Shown: piece by piece, positions 24,483 through 33,668 of the stretch
Layout: each line of letters begins with the position of its first letter
Position numbering within the stretch: the stretch's first letter is position 1
Assembly: GCA_025451775.1 (NCBI GenBank)
Contig: JANWJU010000032.1
Location: forward strand, 1-36,324
Reading direction: 5' to 3'
Source of the DNA: Terriglobales bacterium
GTDB lineage: Bacteria > Acidobacteriota > Terriglobia > Terriglobales > SCQP01
Length of the DNA stretch: 36,324 bases
Position numbers and translations under genes: made by a program
Notes under the pieces: model-generated
Told to the model about the DNA's origin: nothing
The model's database searches: none
What the model saw: the letters and a program-made list of their open reading frames with translations, nothing else

Positions 24483-25009
24483 AGCTGCTCTTCGCGGTGG
24501 CGCTGGGCTTGAGCCTGGCCGCTGTGGGTCAGAACCCCGCCACCTTTCAGCGCGGCGCCGCGCTGGCTTGGGGCTCTGGGGCTCCCAAGCCAGCGCGAGC
24601 GCAAGCGGGGGGCGCGGCTGCGCCGCGCCAGGCCCCGCGCCCATTTATGAGCTACGAGGTCGAAGTGCCGCCGGTGGCGGGTGCGCCCGCGCAGGCGGCG
24701 CTGGAGGTGAGCCGCATCCGCGGCCGCGCCCATGATGACGTTGGCAACTCCATCGCCACGGTTGGCTTGGGACTGTTCACCGCCGATGCCAACCACCAGT
24801 TCATCACCATGGTGATTACCGACAACCAGGGTAAGTTCGACTTCGGCCAGGCGATTCCAGCGGGCAACTATCGCCTGGTGGCCAAGTACCCCGGCTCCTG
24901 CACCGCCAATATCCCCATCACCGTGAACCGCCGCGCGCACCACAGCACAATCGATCTCACCATGGAGTACCCTGGCCTCGATTTATGCAGTTCCGCCCGG
25001 GTGCGCTGA
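24479..25009 (+). CDS. Secreted carboxypeptidase-regulatory-like protein with an in-frame 84-bp repeat
   Basis: 176 residues. A signal peptide (MKLLFAVALGLSLAAVG) is followed by 28 residues (28-55) encoded wholly by an 84-bp repeat that also occurs at 9667-9750. The conserved part then begins: SRIRGRAHDDVGNSIA, TDNQGKFDFGQAIPAGNYRL, and ITVNRRAHHSTIDLTM. This is the CarboxypepD_reg-like beta-sandwich common in secreted Acidobacteria proteins, whose function is usually unknown. The start overlaps the ubiA stop. Confidence 0.72.
   Translation: MKLLFAVALGLSLAAVGQNPATFQRGAALAWGSGAPKPARAQAGGAAAPRQAPRPFMSYEVEVPPVAGAPAQAALEVSRIRGRAHDDVGNSIATVGLGLFTADANHQFITMVITDNQGKFDFGQAIPAGNYRLVAKYPGSCTANIPITVNRRAHHSTIDLTMEYPGLDLCSSARVR
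24560..24643 (+). repeat. 84-bp structured repeat, family 2, copy 2 (inside a coding region)
   Basis: The copy begins exactly at codon 28 of the 24479 gene and contains 28 codons without a stop. Perfect stems are GCTGGCTTGGG/CCCAAGCCAGC (11 bp) and GGCGCGGC-TGC-GCCGCGCC (8 bp). It is inserted between the signal peptide and the mature domain. Confidence 0.85.
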
Positions 25010-25141
25010 CGATGACGGCGGGGGAGGCCCGGGGGCGCGGGCGTGGGCCAAATGACGGCGGATACGCCAGAAGGCGTAGCCGACCAGCAGCAGCAGCGCC
25101 ACCAGACACACCAGCATGAGGATGAGCAGGAACAGGTGCAC
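24983..25141 (-). CDS. Small single-helix membrane protein, unrecognised
   Basis: From the GTG at 25141 this reads as 52 residues: a strongly hydrophobic helix (LFLLILMLVCLVALLLLVGY), then a basic stretch WRIRRHLAHAR and a proline/serine tail. A CTG at 25162 would add seven residues. No ribosome site is clear. The reading depends on the membrane helix and on the absence of any other gene here. It overlaps the convergent gene tail by 27 bases. It could be a chance ORF. Confidence 0.4.
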   Translation of the reverse strand: MHLFLLILMLVCLVALLLLVGYAFWRIRRHLAHARAPGPPPPSSSAHPGGTA

Positions 25142-25185
25142 GGCAAAAAGTGGCTTCGCCAGCCACGCCCGGTCATTATAGCGTT

Positions 25186-26325
25186 ATGGCCCGCATTCTC
25201 GGCATCGAGTCCTCCTGTGATGAAACCGCGGCGGCAATCGTCGAAGACGGCCGTACCATCGTCAGTAACGTGGTGCTGTCGCAAGTGCCGGTGCACCGCC
25301 TCTATGGCGGCGTGGTGCCGGAGCTCGCCAGCCGGGAGCATCTGCGCGCCGTGGTGCCGATCGTGCGCCAGGCGCTCGAACAAGCGGGGATGCCGCTGGC
25401 CGGCATTGACGCCATCGCGGTCACGCACGGTCCCGGATTGGTGGGGGCGCTGCTGGTCGGGCTGACCTACGCCAAGGCGCTGGCCATGGCGGCGGAGAAG
25501 CCGTTGATCGGGGTCAACCACATCGAGGGACACCTGCACGCCGTCTTACTCGAAGAGCGGCGGCAGGGCCGGCCCGATCCGCCGCTGCCGGCGGTCGCGC
25601 TGGTGGTTTCGGGCGGCCACACACAGCTCTACTGGGTGGAGCGCGCGGGCGAGTTCGGGTACTCCTACCGCCGCTTGGGGCAAACGCGGGATGACGCCGC
25701 CGGCGAAGCCTACGACAAAGTCGCCAAGCTGCTTGGCCTGGGCTACCCCGGCGGGCCGGTCATCGACCGCTTGGCCGGGTCCGGGGATGCGGAGGCGGCG
25801 CTGTTGGGGCGTATCCGGCTTAAAGGCAACCAACTGGATTTTTCCTTCAGCGGGATCAAGACGGCGGTGCTGCGGCAGGCGCAGGCGGCTGGCCTGGAGA
25901 CTGGGGCGGCGGCGCGCCGGGCGGCGGCCGCCGCGCATCCGGCGGGCGGCCTCACTTGGGAGGAGTGCCGCGACCGGTGCGAGCCGGCCACGCTCAATCT
26001 CATCGCCGCTTTCCAGAATGCCGTGGTGGGCGATTTGGTCGAGCGCACGCTGGCCGCCGCCGACGCCACGCTCGAGGGGGAAGGGCCGCCACCAGCGGGC
26101 GAAGCGGCGCAATCGATCTGGGTCACCGGCGGCGTGGCGGCCAACCGCGCCCTGCGGCAACGGCTCACCGCCGCCGCCGCGCGCCAAGGGCTGACCGTGT
26201 TCGCGCCGGCGCCGGGGCTGTGCACCGATAACGCCGCCATGATCGCCACCGCCGCCTGGCCTAAATTTCAAGCGCACGCTTGGGCCGACTCCGGGCTGCG
26301 CGCCTTTGCGCAGTTGGCCGTCTAG
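25186..26325 (+). CDS. tsaD: tRNA N6-adenosine threonylcarbamoyltransferase TsaD
   Basis: 379 residues. ILGIESSCDETAAAIVEDG at the N-terminus, the metal-binding HIEGH at about 111-115, VVSGGHTQLY, LDFSFSGIKTAVLRQ and CTDNAAMIA are all diagnostic of TsaD, the catalytic subunit that makes t6A37 in ANN-decoding tRNAs. An alanine-rich insert near 240-260 is longer than usual. The ATG at 25186 matches the family start. No classic ribosome site is seen, and an AT-rich CATTATAG lies just upstream. Confidence 0.95.
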   Translation: MARILGIESSCDETAAAIVEDGRTIVSNVVLSQVPVHRLYGGVVPELASREHLRAVVPIVRQALEQAGMPLAGIDAIAVTHGPGLVGALLVGLTYAKALAMAAEKPLIGVNHIEGHLHAVLLEERRQGRPDPPLPAVALVVSGGHTQLYWVERAGEFGYSYRRLGQTRDDAAGEAYDKVAKLLGLGYPGGPVIDRLAGSGDAEAALLGRIRLKGNQLDFSFSGIKTAVLRQAQAAGLETGAAARRAAAAAHPAGGLTWEECRDRCEPATLNLIAAFQNAVVGDLVERTLAAADATLEGEGPPPAGEAAQSIWVTGGVAANRALRQRLTAAAARQGLTVFAPAPGLCTDNAAMIATAAWPKFQAHAWADSGLRAFAQLAV

Positions 26326-26400
26326 TGGCCCGCCACCTCGCCCGTGCATCGCCGGGCTGCACCGGCGGTCTAGAATAGAAGTTGCCGTTTCCTGTTTTTC

Positions 26401-26442
26401 ATCGATTTCTCTCCATCGATTTATCTCTATCGATTTCTCTCT
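26401..26442 (+). repeat. 14-bp tandem repeat, three copies, ending at a start codon
   Basis: Units ATCGATTTCTCTCC, ATCGATTTATCTCT and ATCGATTTCTCTCT run end to end and stop directly before the ATG at 26443. They replace the position of a ribosome-binding site with pyrimidine-rich sequence. Confidence 0.9.
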
Positions 26443-27144
26443 ATGGCTATCGGGCTCAAACTGCGCAACCTGTTGTACGTCATCCACGCGGTGCCGCCGG
26501 AGCGGCTGCAACCTCATCTGCCGCCGGGCATTGAACTCGATCTGCGCGACACGCCCCAGGGGCCGCGGGCCTTCATCGCCACCGTCACGCTAGAGTCGGG
26601 AGCAGCGTTCCCCTACGTGCTCAGCGGCTTTCGCCAAGTCAACTACCGTGTCTACGTGCGCCACGCCGCCGAGCCGGGGGTGCTGTTCATGCGCTCCTGG
26701 GTTTCGGCGCGGGCGGCGGCGGCGGTGCTCAGCCTCGCCATCCCCACCGAGCACGCCGAGGTGCAGATCGACATCGAGAACGATGGTCACCCGTACAGCC
26801 GCTATCAGGTCGATGCCCACTCGGGGGCGCACCGCTGGGCGGTCGAGGCGCACGCCGATCCCACCGTCGACTTATCCCTGCTGGGCTCGCATGACGACGC
26901 CATGCACTTCTTCATGCACCGCCTCAACGGTTTCGCGGCCTCCAACCACCCCAAAAACGGGCTCTCGGTCATCCGCGTGTCCCATCCGGTGATGAATCCG
27001 GTGTCGGCGCGGGTCAGTTCCGTCGTGGCCGACCAGTGGACGGAGGCGGGGATTTTGGAAGCCGGCGAGGTCAGCCGCCCGCTGGTGGCGTTGATTCAGC
27101 CGGAGACGCAGTTTGATATGAACCTGCCGGAGAAGATTGGGTAG
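26443..27144 (+). CDS. DUF2071 (YqjF-like) protein
   Basis: 233 residues: LRNLLYVIHAVPPERLQPHL then PPGIELDLRD is the DUF2071 opening. FRQVNYRVYVRHA and GVLFMRSWVSARAA follow the family pattern of an acetoacetate-decarboxylase-like fold. Function of the family is unknown. The ATG at 26443 directly follows a 14-bp tandem repeat and has no purine-rich ribosome site. Confidence 0.78.
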   Translation: MAIGLKLRNLLYVIHAVPPERLQPHLPPGIELDLRDTPQGPRAFIATVTLESGAAFPYVLSGFRQVNYRVYVRHAAEPGVLFMRSWVSARAAAAVLSLAIPTEHAEVQIDIENDGHPYSRYQVDAHSGAHRWAVEAHADPTVDLSLLGSHDDAMHFFMHRLNGFAASNHPKNGLSVIRVSHPVMNPVSARVSSVVADQWTEAGILEAGEVSRPLVALIQPETQFDMNLPEKIG

Positions 27145-27153
27145 GAGTGAGTA

Positions 27154-27177
27154 GTTTTGAGTGAGCAGTGAGCAGTG
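27154..27177 (+). repeat. Heptamer repeats (GTGAGCA-type) overlapping a start codon
   Basis: Two perfect units GTGAGCA at 27161-27174, with a decayed unit before them, place a GTG in each of three frames at 27161, 27168 and 27175; only the last opens the hydrolase gene. Confidence 0.75.
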
Positions 27178-27957
27178 GACGCCACCACGGAGATCGTTTT
27201 TCAGCAGGTGGGCGCGGGGCCGGATGTGGTGTTTCTGCATGGCTTGCTGGGGCGGGGCGGGCAGTGGGACGGGTGCGCGCGGATTTTGGGGGCGCGGAGG
27301 CGATGCTGGATTTTGGAGTTGCCCGGCATCAGTGCTTCGGCGGCGGTGGCCGATGCCTCGCTGGCGGGGTTGAGCGGCTGGCTGGAACACGCGGTAGAGG
27401 AGTTGGGGATCGGCGAGTTCGAGTTGGCGGGGGCGTCGTGGGGTGGAGCGATCGCGCTGAAGTTTGCGGCTAATTCGCCGAAGCGCCGGCAGGTGCGGCG
27501 GCTGGTGCTGGCGGCGCCGGCGCATCCATTCTGGACGCCGAGCGCGCGCCAGCAGTGGCTGCTGACGCCGCCCTGGAGCCGGATTGTGGCCTGGATGGGC
27601 GCGCACCTGCCGAGGGCGGCGTACAGCTCGATCCTGGCGCCCAGTTACGGCGAGCGCGCGCGGCTGCGCCCTGCGAGCGTGGCCGCCTACCGCGCCACCC
27701 TGCGCCAGCCCGGGCTGAGTGCAGCCGTGGCCGCCTACGCCGGGCGCTGGCGCGAGGATCAGCGGCAGTTGCATCTCGAGCTGGGCGGCATCGCGGCGCC
27801 GGTCACGCTTATCTGGGGCGAGCGGGACCGGGTTGTGCCGGCGGCCACGGCGCCCGCGCTGCAGAAGGCGCTCCCCCGCGCCGAGCTGTTCATCCTGCCC
27901 GGATTAGGGCATCTTCCCTGTGAGGAGTTGCCGGAGGCGTTCTGCTCGGTGTGGTAA
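27175..27957 (+). CDS. Alpha/beta hydrolase
   Basis: 260 residues with oxyanion loop FLHGLLGRGGQWDG, nucleophile elbow GASWGG (serine near residue 88), acid in WGERDRVVP near 217, and histidine in LPGLGHLPCEE near 245. A complete catalytic triad is present. The family covers esterases, C-C hydrolases and others, and the substrate cannot be told. The GTG at 27175 is the last of a heptamer series. It overlaps the DedA gene by seven bases. Confidence 0.8.
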   Translation: MDATTEIVFQQVGAGPDVVFLHGLLGRGGQWDGCARILGARRRCWILELPGISASAAVADASLAGLSGWLEHAVEELGIGEFELAGASWGGAIALKFAANSPKRRQVRRLVLAAPAHPFWTPSARQQWLLTPPWSRIVAWMGAHLPRAAYSSILAPSYGERARLRPASVAAYRATLRQPGLSAAVAAYAGRWREDQRQLHLELGGIAAPVTLIWGERDRVVPAATAPALQKALPRAELFILPGLGHLPCEELPEAFCSVW

Positions 27958-28559
27958 ATCATTTTGCGGCGCTGTTTCAGCATTACGGCCTGGGGGCCGT
28001 CTTTGTCCTGCTGTTGCTGGAGAACTTCGGTTTTCCGCTGCCCGGTGAAGCCGTGCTGCTCTACGCCGGCTACCAGGTGCAGGCGTACGCGGGCGGGGCC
28101 ACCTGGGGATTTGCGGAGCTGCTCCTCACCGGCAGCGCCGCCTGCATCCTGGGCGAGACTGCGGGTTATGTCCTGGGACGATACTTCGGCGCCTGGGCGC
28201 GGCGGGGACTGCGCTTCAGCGGGCGGCACCAGGTGGAGGCCGAGGCGTACTTTCAGAAGCATGGCCCGCTGACCATTTTATTCGCCCGCTTTGTCGCCGG
28301 CTTGCGCTTCCTGGCGGGACCGATCGCGGGTCTGTACCATATGCGATGGTGGCCGTTTATGATCTACAACGTGCTGGGGGCAGTGGTCTGGGTGGCGCTC
28401 ATCAGCCGGGCGGGGGTGCTGCTGGGCGTGCATGGCCCGCAACTGGCCGCCTGGCTGAGACGGGCGGACGTGGCGGCGTTGGCGATCGCCCTGATGCTGA
28501 TTGCGCTCGCCTGGCGCCACCTGCACCGCCAACACCGCCCCGGAGGTTCGCATGACTGA
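27951..28559 (+). CDS. DedA/VTT-domain membrane protein
   Basis: 202 residues, about five membrane segments. LENFGFPLPGEAVLLYAGY, LGETAGYVLGRYFG and ARFVAGLRFLAGPIAG are conserved DedA motifs. Family members act in lipid scrambling or carrier-lipid recycling and membrane homeostasis. The GTG at 27951 overlaps the hydrolase stop; the end overlaps the next gene by eight bases. Confidence 0.9.
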   Translation: MVNHFAALFQHYGLGAVFVLLLLENFGFPLPGEAVLLYAGYQVQAYAGGATWGFAELLLTGSAACILGETAGYVLGRYFGAWARRGLRFSGRHQVEAEAYFQKHGPLTILFARFVAGLRFLAGPIAGLYHMRWWPFMIYNVLGAVVWVALISRAGVLLGVHGPQLAAWLRRADVAALAIALMLIALAWRHLHRQHRPGGSHD

Positions 28560-29433
28560 GCTGGAGTGGACGGGGCCCTGGCATCGCCGCTTGGGAGCGG
28601 CTGAGCTCATGGTCCTCACCGATCGCACCTATCACCTTGATGGCGGAGCCTTCTTCGGCGTGGTGCCCAAGCCCTTGTGGAACCGGCACGCGCCCGCCGA
28701 TGAGCAGAATCGCGTCCGCGCCGGCTTGAACTCACTCATCGTCCGTTTGAACGGCGCCCTGATCGTGATCGAGACCGGATGCGGCAACAAGCTCAACGAA
28801 AAACAGATGCGCAACGGAGGCGTCGACCCGCGCCGCGATTATCTAAAGCGGATGGCCGCCGCCGGCATCGACCCGGGGCGGGTCGATGTGGTCATTAATA
28901 CCCATCTGCACTACGACCATTGCGGCTGGAACACGCTGCGCCATCCGGAGACTGGCGCCATCACGGCGGCGTTTCCCCAAGCGCGCTACTACGTCCAACG
29001 GCGGGAGTGGGAACACGCGCGCGAGCAGCACGAACGGGACCGCGTCAGCTATCTGCCCGAGAACTACGATCCCCTGGTTCGCTCCGGCCAGATGACGCTG
29101 CTGGAAGGCGGCCGGGAGCTGCTGCCCGGCATTACCGTCGAGTGCTGGCCCGGTCACACGCGCGGCCTGCAGGGCGTTCTGATCCGCTCTCAAGGCCAGA
29201 CCGCCTGCTACGTCTCCGATCTCATGCCCACCCACTGGCACCTGAAGCCGAGCTGGGTCATGGGCTTCGATCTGTATCCGCTGGAGTCGATCGACAACAA
29301 GCATCGTGTGCTGGAACGCGCCGCGCGCGAGCACTGGCTGATGGTGTTCACCCACGATCCGGAGCACGTTTGGGGGTACGTCGAGCGGCATGGGGCGAGC
29401 GGCGAATACCTGTTCACTCCGGCGAGCACCTGA
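28552..29433 (+). CDS. Metallo-beta-lactamase-fold hydrolase
   Basis: 293 residues with the metal motif THLHYDHCGWN (HxHxDH) near 117-122, GHTRG near 205, the bridging aspartate in YVSDLMPTHWH and a final histidine in VFTHDPEHVW. The insert DPRRDYLKRMAAAGIDPGRV is typical of N-acyl homoserine lactonase-like and related hydrolases, but the substrate is unknown. The ATG at 28552 has GGAGG upstream, inside the DedA gene. Confidence 0.88.
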   Translation: MTELEWTGPWHRRLGAAELMVLTDRTYHLDGGAFFGVVPKPLWNRHAPADEQNRVRAGLNSLIVRLNGALIVIETGCGNKLNEKQMRNGGVDPRRDYLKRMAAAGIDPGRVDVVINTHLHYDHCGWNTLRHPETGAITAAFPQARYYVQRREWEHAREQHERDRVSYLPENYDPLVRSGQMTLLEGGRELLPGITVECWPGHTRGLQGVLIRSQGQTACYVSDLMPTHWHLKPSWVMGFDLYPLESIDNKHRVLERAAREHWLMVFTHDPEHVWGYVERHGASGEYLFTPAST

Positions 29434-29548
29434 AGTCCCCTCTTTCCACCCCGGATCCAAAGTAAAAATTCTTAGTGGCGGGCAACACACCCTTGCATGT
29501 GGGCAGAGCATCGCACCGCGCATGGGTTCGATTGGAAGGAGGAGAGAG

Positions 29549-30379
29549 ATGAGCACGGTGCGAAGCATTGAACGTCGGCTGTACGTGCGCCGCCAGATGG
29601 ATCGGGATTTGGCGGCGCACGCCGCTGTAGCCGGGGGCGAGGTGCCGCGGCAGATGGAGTGGAACGGGATCTGGACCGGGTATATGACCTTTGCCGGGGT
29701 GGCGATTCTGCTGCTTTCGTTTGTCTTTGGGGTCGGGTTCTCGTCGCTGAATCCACTTGAGGGGAGTTCCTGGGCGGGCGTCGGCCAGGGCACGATGTTG
29801 TGGAGCGCGATCGCCATTCTGATCGCGATCTTTGTGGGAAGTTGGGTGGCCGGACGCACGCCGCGTACCTCGAAACGGCACGGTATGATGCGCGGCGTCA
29901 CGCTCTGGGGGCTGATTCTGTTGACCCTGCTGTTCCTGGCCGGATCGGTGGCTGGCACCGCGGTGGCGGCCACGACGAACGTGGCCGGTTCGGCGCTGGG
30001 CGCGGCGCCGGCGACCGGGGTGAGCGCGCTGATGGGCGTGTTGCAGAGCAACGGCATCAATATCACCCAGCAGCAGGCCGCAGCTCTCTCGGCGCAGCTG
30101 GTGGCCGGTAACCGGACGGGCGCGGCATCGGCGCTGGCAACCGATGCCAACATCTCCAACGCGCGAGCCGACGCCGTGCTGGGCCAAGTGGCGGAGCCGG
30201 CGTCGAGTGCGGCCACGACTGCGGGACAGGCGGTGAAGACGGGTGGCTCGTCGGTGAGCTGGGGCATCTTCTGGATCGCCCTGATTGGCTTGGGATGCGC
30301 ACTGGTGGGCGGCTCCCTCGGCGGCGGCGGCGCTATTAATATTCGACGTCGCGGTTCAGCCCCGCAAGCGGCGGCGTAA
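29549..30379 (+). CDS. Membrane protein of unknown function
   Basis: 276 residues, four likely membrane helices: about 49-67, 84-103, 118-143 and 240-260. Between the third and fourth lies a soluble alanine-rich region with NGINITQQQAAALSAQLVAG. The layout resembles YrzE/TIGR04086-type envelope proteins found in soil bacteria, but I cannot name a family with confidence. A strong AAGGAGG ribosome site precedes the ATG at 29549. A clear terminator follows, so it ends the transcript. Confidence 0.72.
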   Translation: MSTVRSIERRLYVRRQMDRDLAAHAAVAGGEVPRQMEWNGIWTGYMTFAGVAILLLSFVFGVGFSSLNPLEGSSWAGVGQGTMLWSAIAILIAIFVGSWVAGRTPRTSKRHGMMRGVTLWGLILLTLLFLAGSVAGTAVAATTNVAGSALGAAPATGVSALMGVLQSNGINITQQQAAALSAQLVAGNRTGAASALATDANISNARADAVLGQVAEPASSAATTAGQAVKTGGSSVSWGIFWIALIGLGCALVGGSLGGGGAINIRRRGSAPQAAA

Positions 30380-30394
30380 CCGGCCAAGCAGCGC

Positions 30395-30436
30395 CGAAAA
30401 CGCCCAGGCGTCCCGACGGGCGCTTGGGCGTTTTCG
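30395..30436. terminator. Strong inverted-repeat terminator after the membrane-protein gene
   Basis: Arms CGAAAACGCCCA and TGGGCGTTTTCG pair perfectly and extend with two mismatches to a two-base loop. The A-run on the 5' side and T-run on the 3' side allow termination on both strands. Confidence 0.75.
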
Positions 30437-30455
30437 CCTGTGATAAATTGAACCC

Positions 30456-30749
30456 ATGGAGTGCTGGAACTGCGGCCGCGCCATCGCCTTGGCCAGTGCG
30501 CAAACCGTCCTGACCCGCGATACCTGTCCGCAGTGCGACGCCGACCTGCACGCCTGCCGGGGCTGCCGGCACTTCGACCTCACCGCCCATAACGAGTGCC
30601 GGGAGGTGATGGCGGAGTGGGTGCGGTACAAGGACCGCGCCAACTACTGCGACTACTTCTCGCCCGGCGGCGCCGCCCCACCCGGCGGCGGCCAGGACAA
30701 GGGCGGGGCCGCCTCTGCCCGCGACGATTTCAATCGCCTCTTCCGGTAG
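30456..30749 (+). CDS. Small zinc-ribbon protein
   Basis: 97 residues with a cysteine series: CWNC at 3-6, CPQC at 24-27, CRGC at 34-37, then NECREV and NYCDYF. The ending DDFNRLFR fits a recurrent family of short cysteine-rich proteins of unknown function whose last residues are F-x-x-LF. It would bind two zinc ions. The frame remains open for 43 sense codons after the TAG stop. Confidence 0.78.
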   Translation: MECWNCGRAIALASAQTVLTRDTCPQCDADLHACRGCRHFDLTAHNECREVMAEWVRYKDRANYCDYFSPGGAAPPGGGQDKGGAASARDDFNRLFR

Positions 30750-30948
30750 GCGCCGCGCACAAACGGCTCCGCATCTCCCGCCTCTGCCATCGCCGCCGAG
30801 CTTGCCACCTTGGGCCAAGCCGGCCTCGACCTCAATCCCGCCACGCTCGACCCGCAGCGAATTGCGGCGGGAGCCCCTTGACAGCGCCGCCCCGGGCGCG
30901 GTTAAATATTCATTCGGTGAATAATTATTCGCAAGCGGGAGGCCCGAG
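30750..30948. other. Intergenic region before argR
   Basis: The first 129 bases continue the zinc-ribbon frame after its TAG, with coding-like sequence (AAELATLGQAGLDLNPATLD) and then a TGA at 30879. No start codon with a ribosome site serves it. The remainder is the argR control region. Confidence 0.5.
30878..30933 (+). promoter_or_regulatory. argR operon promoter with a tandem pair of ARG boxes
   Basis: Perfect TTGACA (30878-30883), an 18-base spacer and TTAAAT (30902-30907). Two ARG boxes overlap and follow it: 30897-30914 (one strong half, ATTCATT) and 30916-30933 (TGAATAATTATTC core, matching the E. coli consensus at nearly all positions). ArgR with arginine bound would block this promoter. 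Confidence 0.82.
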
Positions 30949-31413
30949 GTGAGCCGGAACTTCCGCCAGGAACAGATCTTGAAGGTCATCGGCGCCCGCC
31001 CCGTGCACTCGCAGGCGGAGCTGGCCGAGGCGCTGCGCCGCGCCGGGGTGGCGGCGACGCAGGTGACACTGTCGCGCGACCTGAAGAAGTTGGGCCTGGT
31101 CAAGACCGCGGCCGGCTATGCCGTGCTGGGGGCGGCGGAGCGGCGACCGCAAGTCGAGGCGGTGCCGGCGTGGGCGCACGTGGTGCGGGAGTTTGTGCGC
31201 GACTTGCGGGCAGCGCAGAACCTGCTGGTGGTCAAGACCGAGCCCGGGGCCGCGCCTACGGTGGCGGCGGCGCTGGATACGGCGCGGTGGACGGAGCTGG
31301 CCGGCTCACTCGCCGGCGATGACACGGTGCTGCTGGTGTGCGAGAACGTCCGCCGCCGCATGCAGATTGAGCAGCGGATGCGGAGTCTGGTGGGAGCGGT
31401 AAAGGTAGGATGA
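30949..31413 (+). CDS. argR: Arginine repressor ArgR
   Basis: 154 residues. A winged helix (RQEQILKVIGARPVHSQAEL, then TQVTLSRDLKKLGLVK) is joined to the oligomerising, arginine-binding domain with LVVKTEPGAA and GSLAGDDTVLLVCE. ArgR represses arginine synthesis when arginine is plentiful. The GTG at 30949 follows GGGAGG. It heads the operon and should repress itself through the boxes upstream. Confidence 0.94.
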   Translation: MSRNFRQEQILKVIGARPVHSQAELAEALRRAGVAATQVTLSRDLKKLGLVKTAAGYAVLGAAERRPQVEAVPAWAHVVREFVRDLRAAQNLLVVKTEPGAAPTVAAALDTARWTELAGSLAGDDTVLLVCENVRRRMQIEQRMRSLVGAVKVG

Positions 31414-32455
31414 AGAAAAATCTTTTGAATCCACGCGCCAACGGCGGCGCCGGGCTGCCCTTCGGCACCACGCCGGCGCCGCGTTTGCCGCGCCTGGCGA
31501 CCGGCGACCTGATCAACCTCAGCGACCTCACGCGCAAGGAGTTCCTGGCGCTGCTGGATTTGGCCGCCGACCTCAAGGTGCATCCCGGCCGCTACCGGGA
31601 CCTGCTGTCAGGATGCGGGCTGGCCATGATCTTCGAGAAACCCTCGCTGCGCACCCGCGTCACCTTTGATGTGGCCATGCAGGAGATGGGCGGGCACGCC
31701 GTGTTCCTCGATTTCTCCGACTCGCCGCTGGGCGAGCGCGAGGACATCGTCGACGTGGCCCGCAACCTGGAATTATGGATGGACGCCATCGTGGCGCGCA
31801 CCTTCGAGCACGAGTCCATCGAGCTGCTGGCGCAGGCGAGCGCGGTGCCGGTGATCAACGGCTTGAGCGACTTCAGCCACCCCTGCCAGGCGCTGGCCGA
31901 CTTTTTGACGCTGCGGGAGGAGTTCGACGATTTCGACGGTTTGAAGCTGGCCTATGTCGGCGACGGCAACAACACGCTGCACTCGCTGCTGGAGGCAGCG
32001 GCGCTGGCGGGCATCAGCATGGGCGTGGCCACGCCCGCCGGTTATGAGCCTGACGCCGCCTTGGTGGCCCGCGTGCAGCAGATCGCCAAGCGTTCGGGGG
32101 CCCAGATCGAGATCGGCAACCGCACCGCGGCGGCGGTCAAGGGCGCCAGCGCTGTTTACACCGACACCTGGGCCAGCATGGGCCAGGAGGCCGAGTCCGC
32201 GCAGCGGGCACGGGATTTCGCCGGCTTCCAGGTCAACGAAGAACTCATGAAAAAAGCGCGGCCCGGAGCGCGCTTCATGCACTGCCTGCCCGCCCACCGC
32301 GGCCAGGAAGTTGCCGTGGGCGTGATCGATTCGCCGGTCTCGGTGGTCTATCGCCAGGCCGAGAACCGCCTGCACGCCCAGAAAGCCATTCTTGCTGCCC
32401 TGATCTTGGGCAACGTTAAGGAGCGGGAGACCCCCAAGCCGCTTTCAAAGTCACT

Positions 32456-32459
<4 letters not shown>
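31410..32459 (+). CDS. argF: Ornithine carbamoyltransferase
   Basis: 349 residues with the carbamoyl-phosphate motif SLRTR at 79-83, HPCQ at 157-160 and HCLP near 290. It makes citrulline from ornithine. The first 30 residues come before the family's usual LSDL opening and are low in complexity, so a downstream start is possible, yet the ATG at 31410 overlaps the argR stop in the standard ATGA way. N-acetylornithine carbamoyltransferase is a weaker alternative, given the normal-length core. Confidence 0.9.
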
Positions 32460-33664
<1,205 letters not shown>

Positions 33665-33668
33665 CACC

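Noticed and set aside
25173-25180. TATAAT on the minus strand (ATTATA on plus) just before tsaD, as a promoter for either direction
   Set aside because: No acceptable -35 hexamer at 16-18 bases on either strand.
26330-26375. GC-rich hairpins after tsaD as a terminator
   Set aside because: Several short stems compete and there is no T-run; too common in such GC-rich sequence to call.
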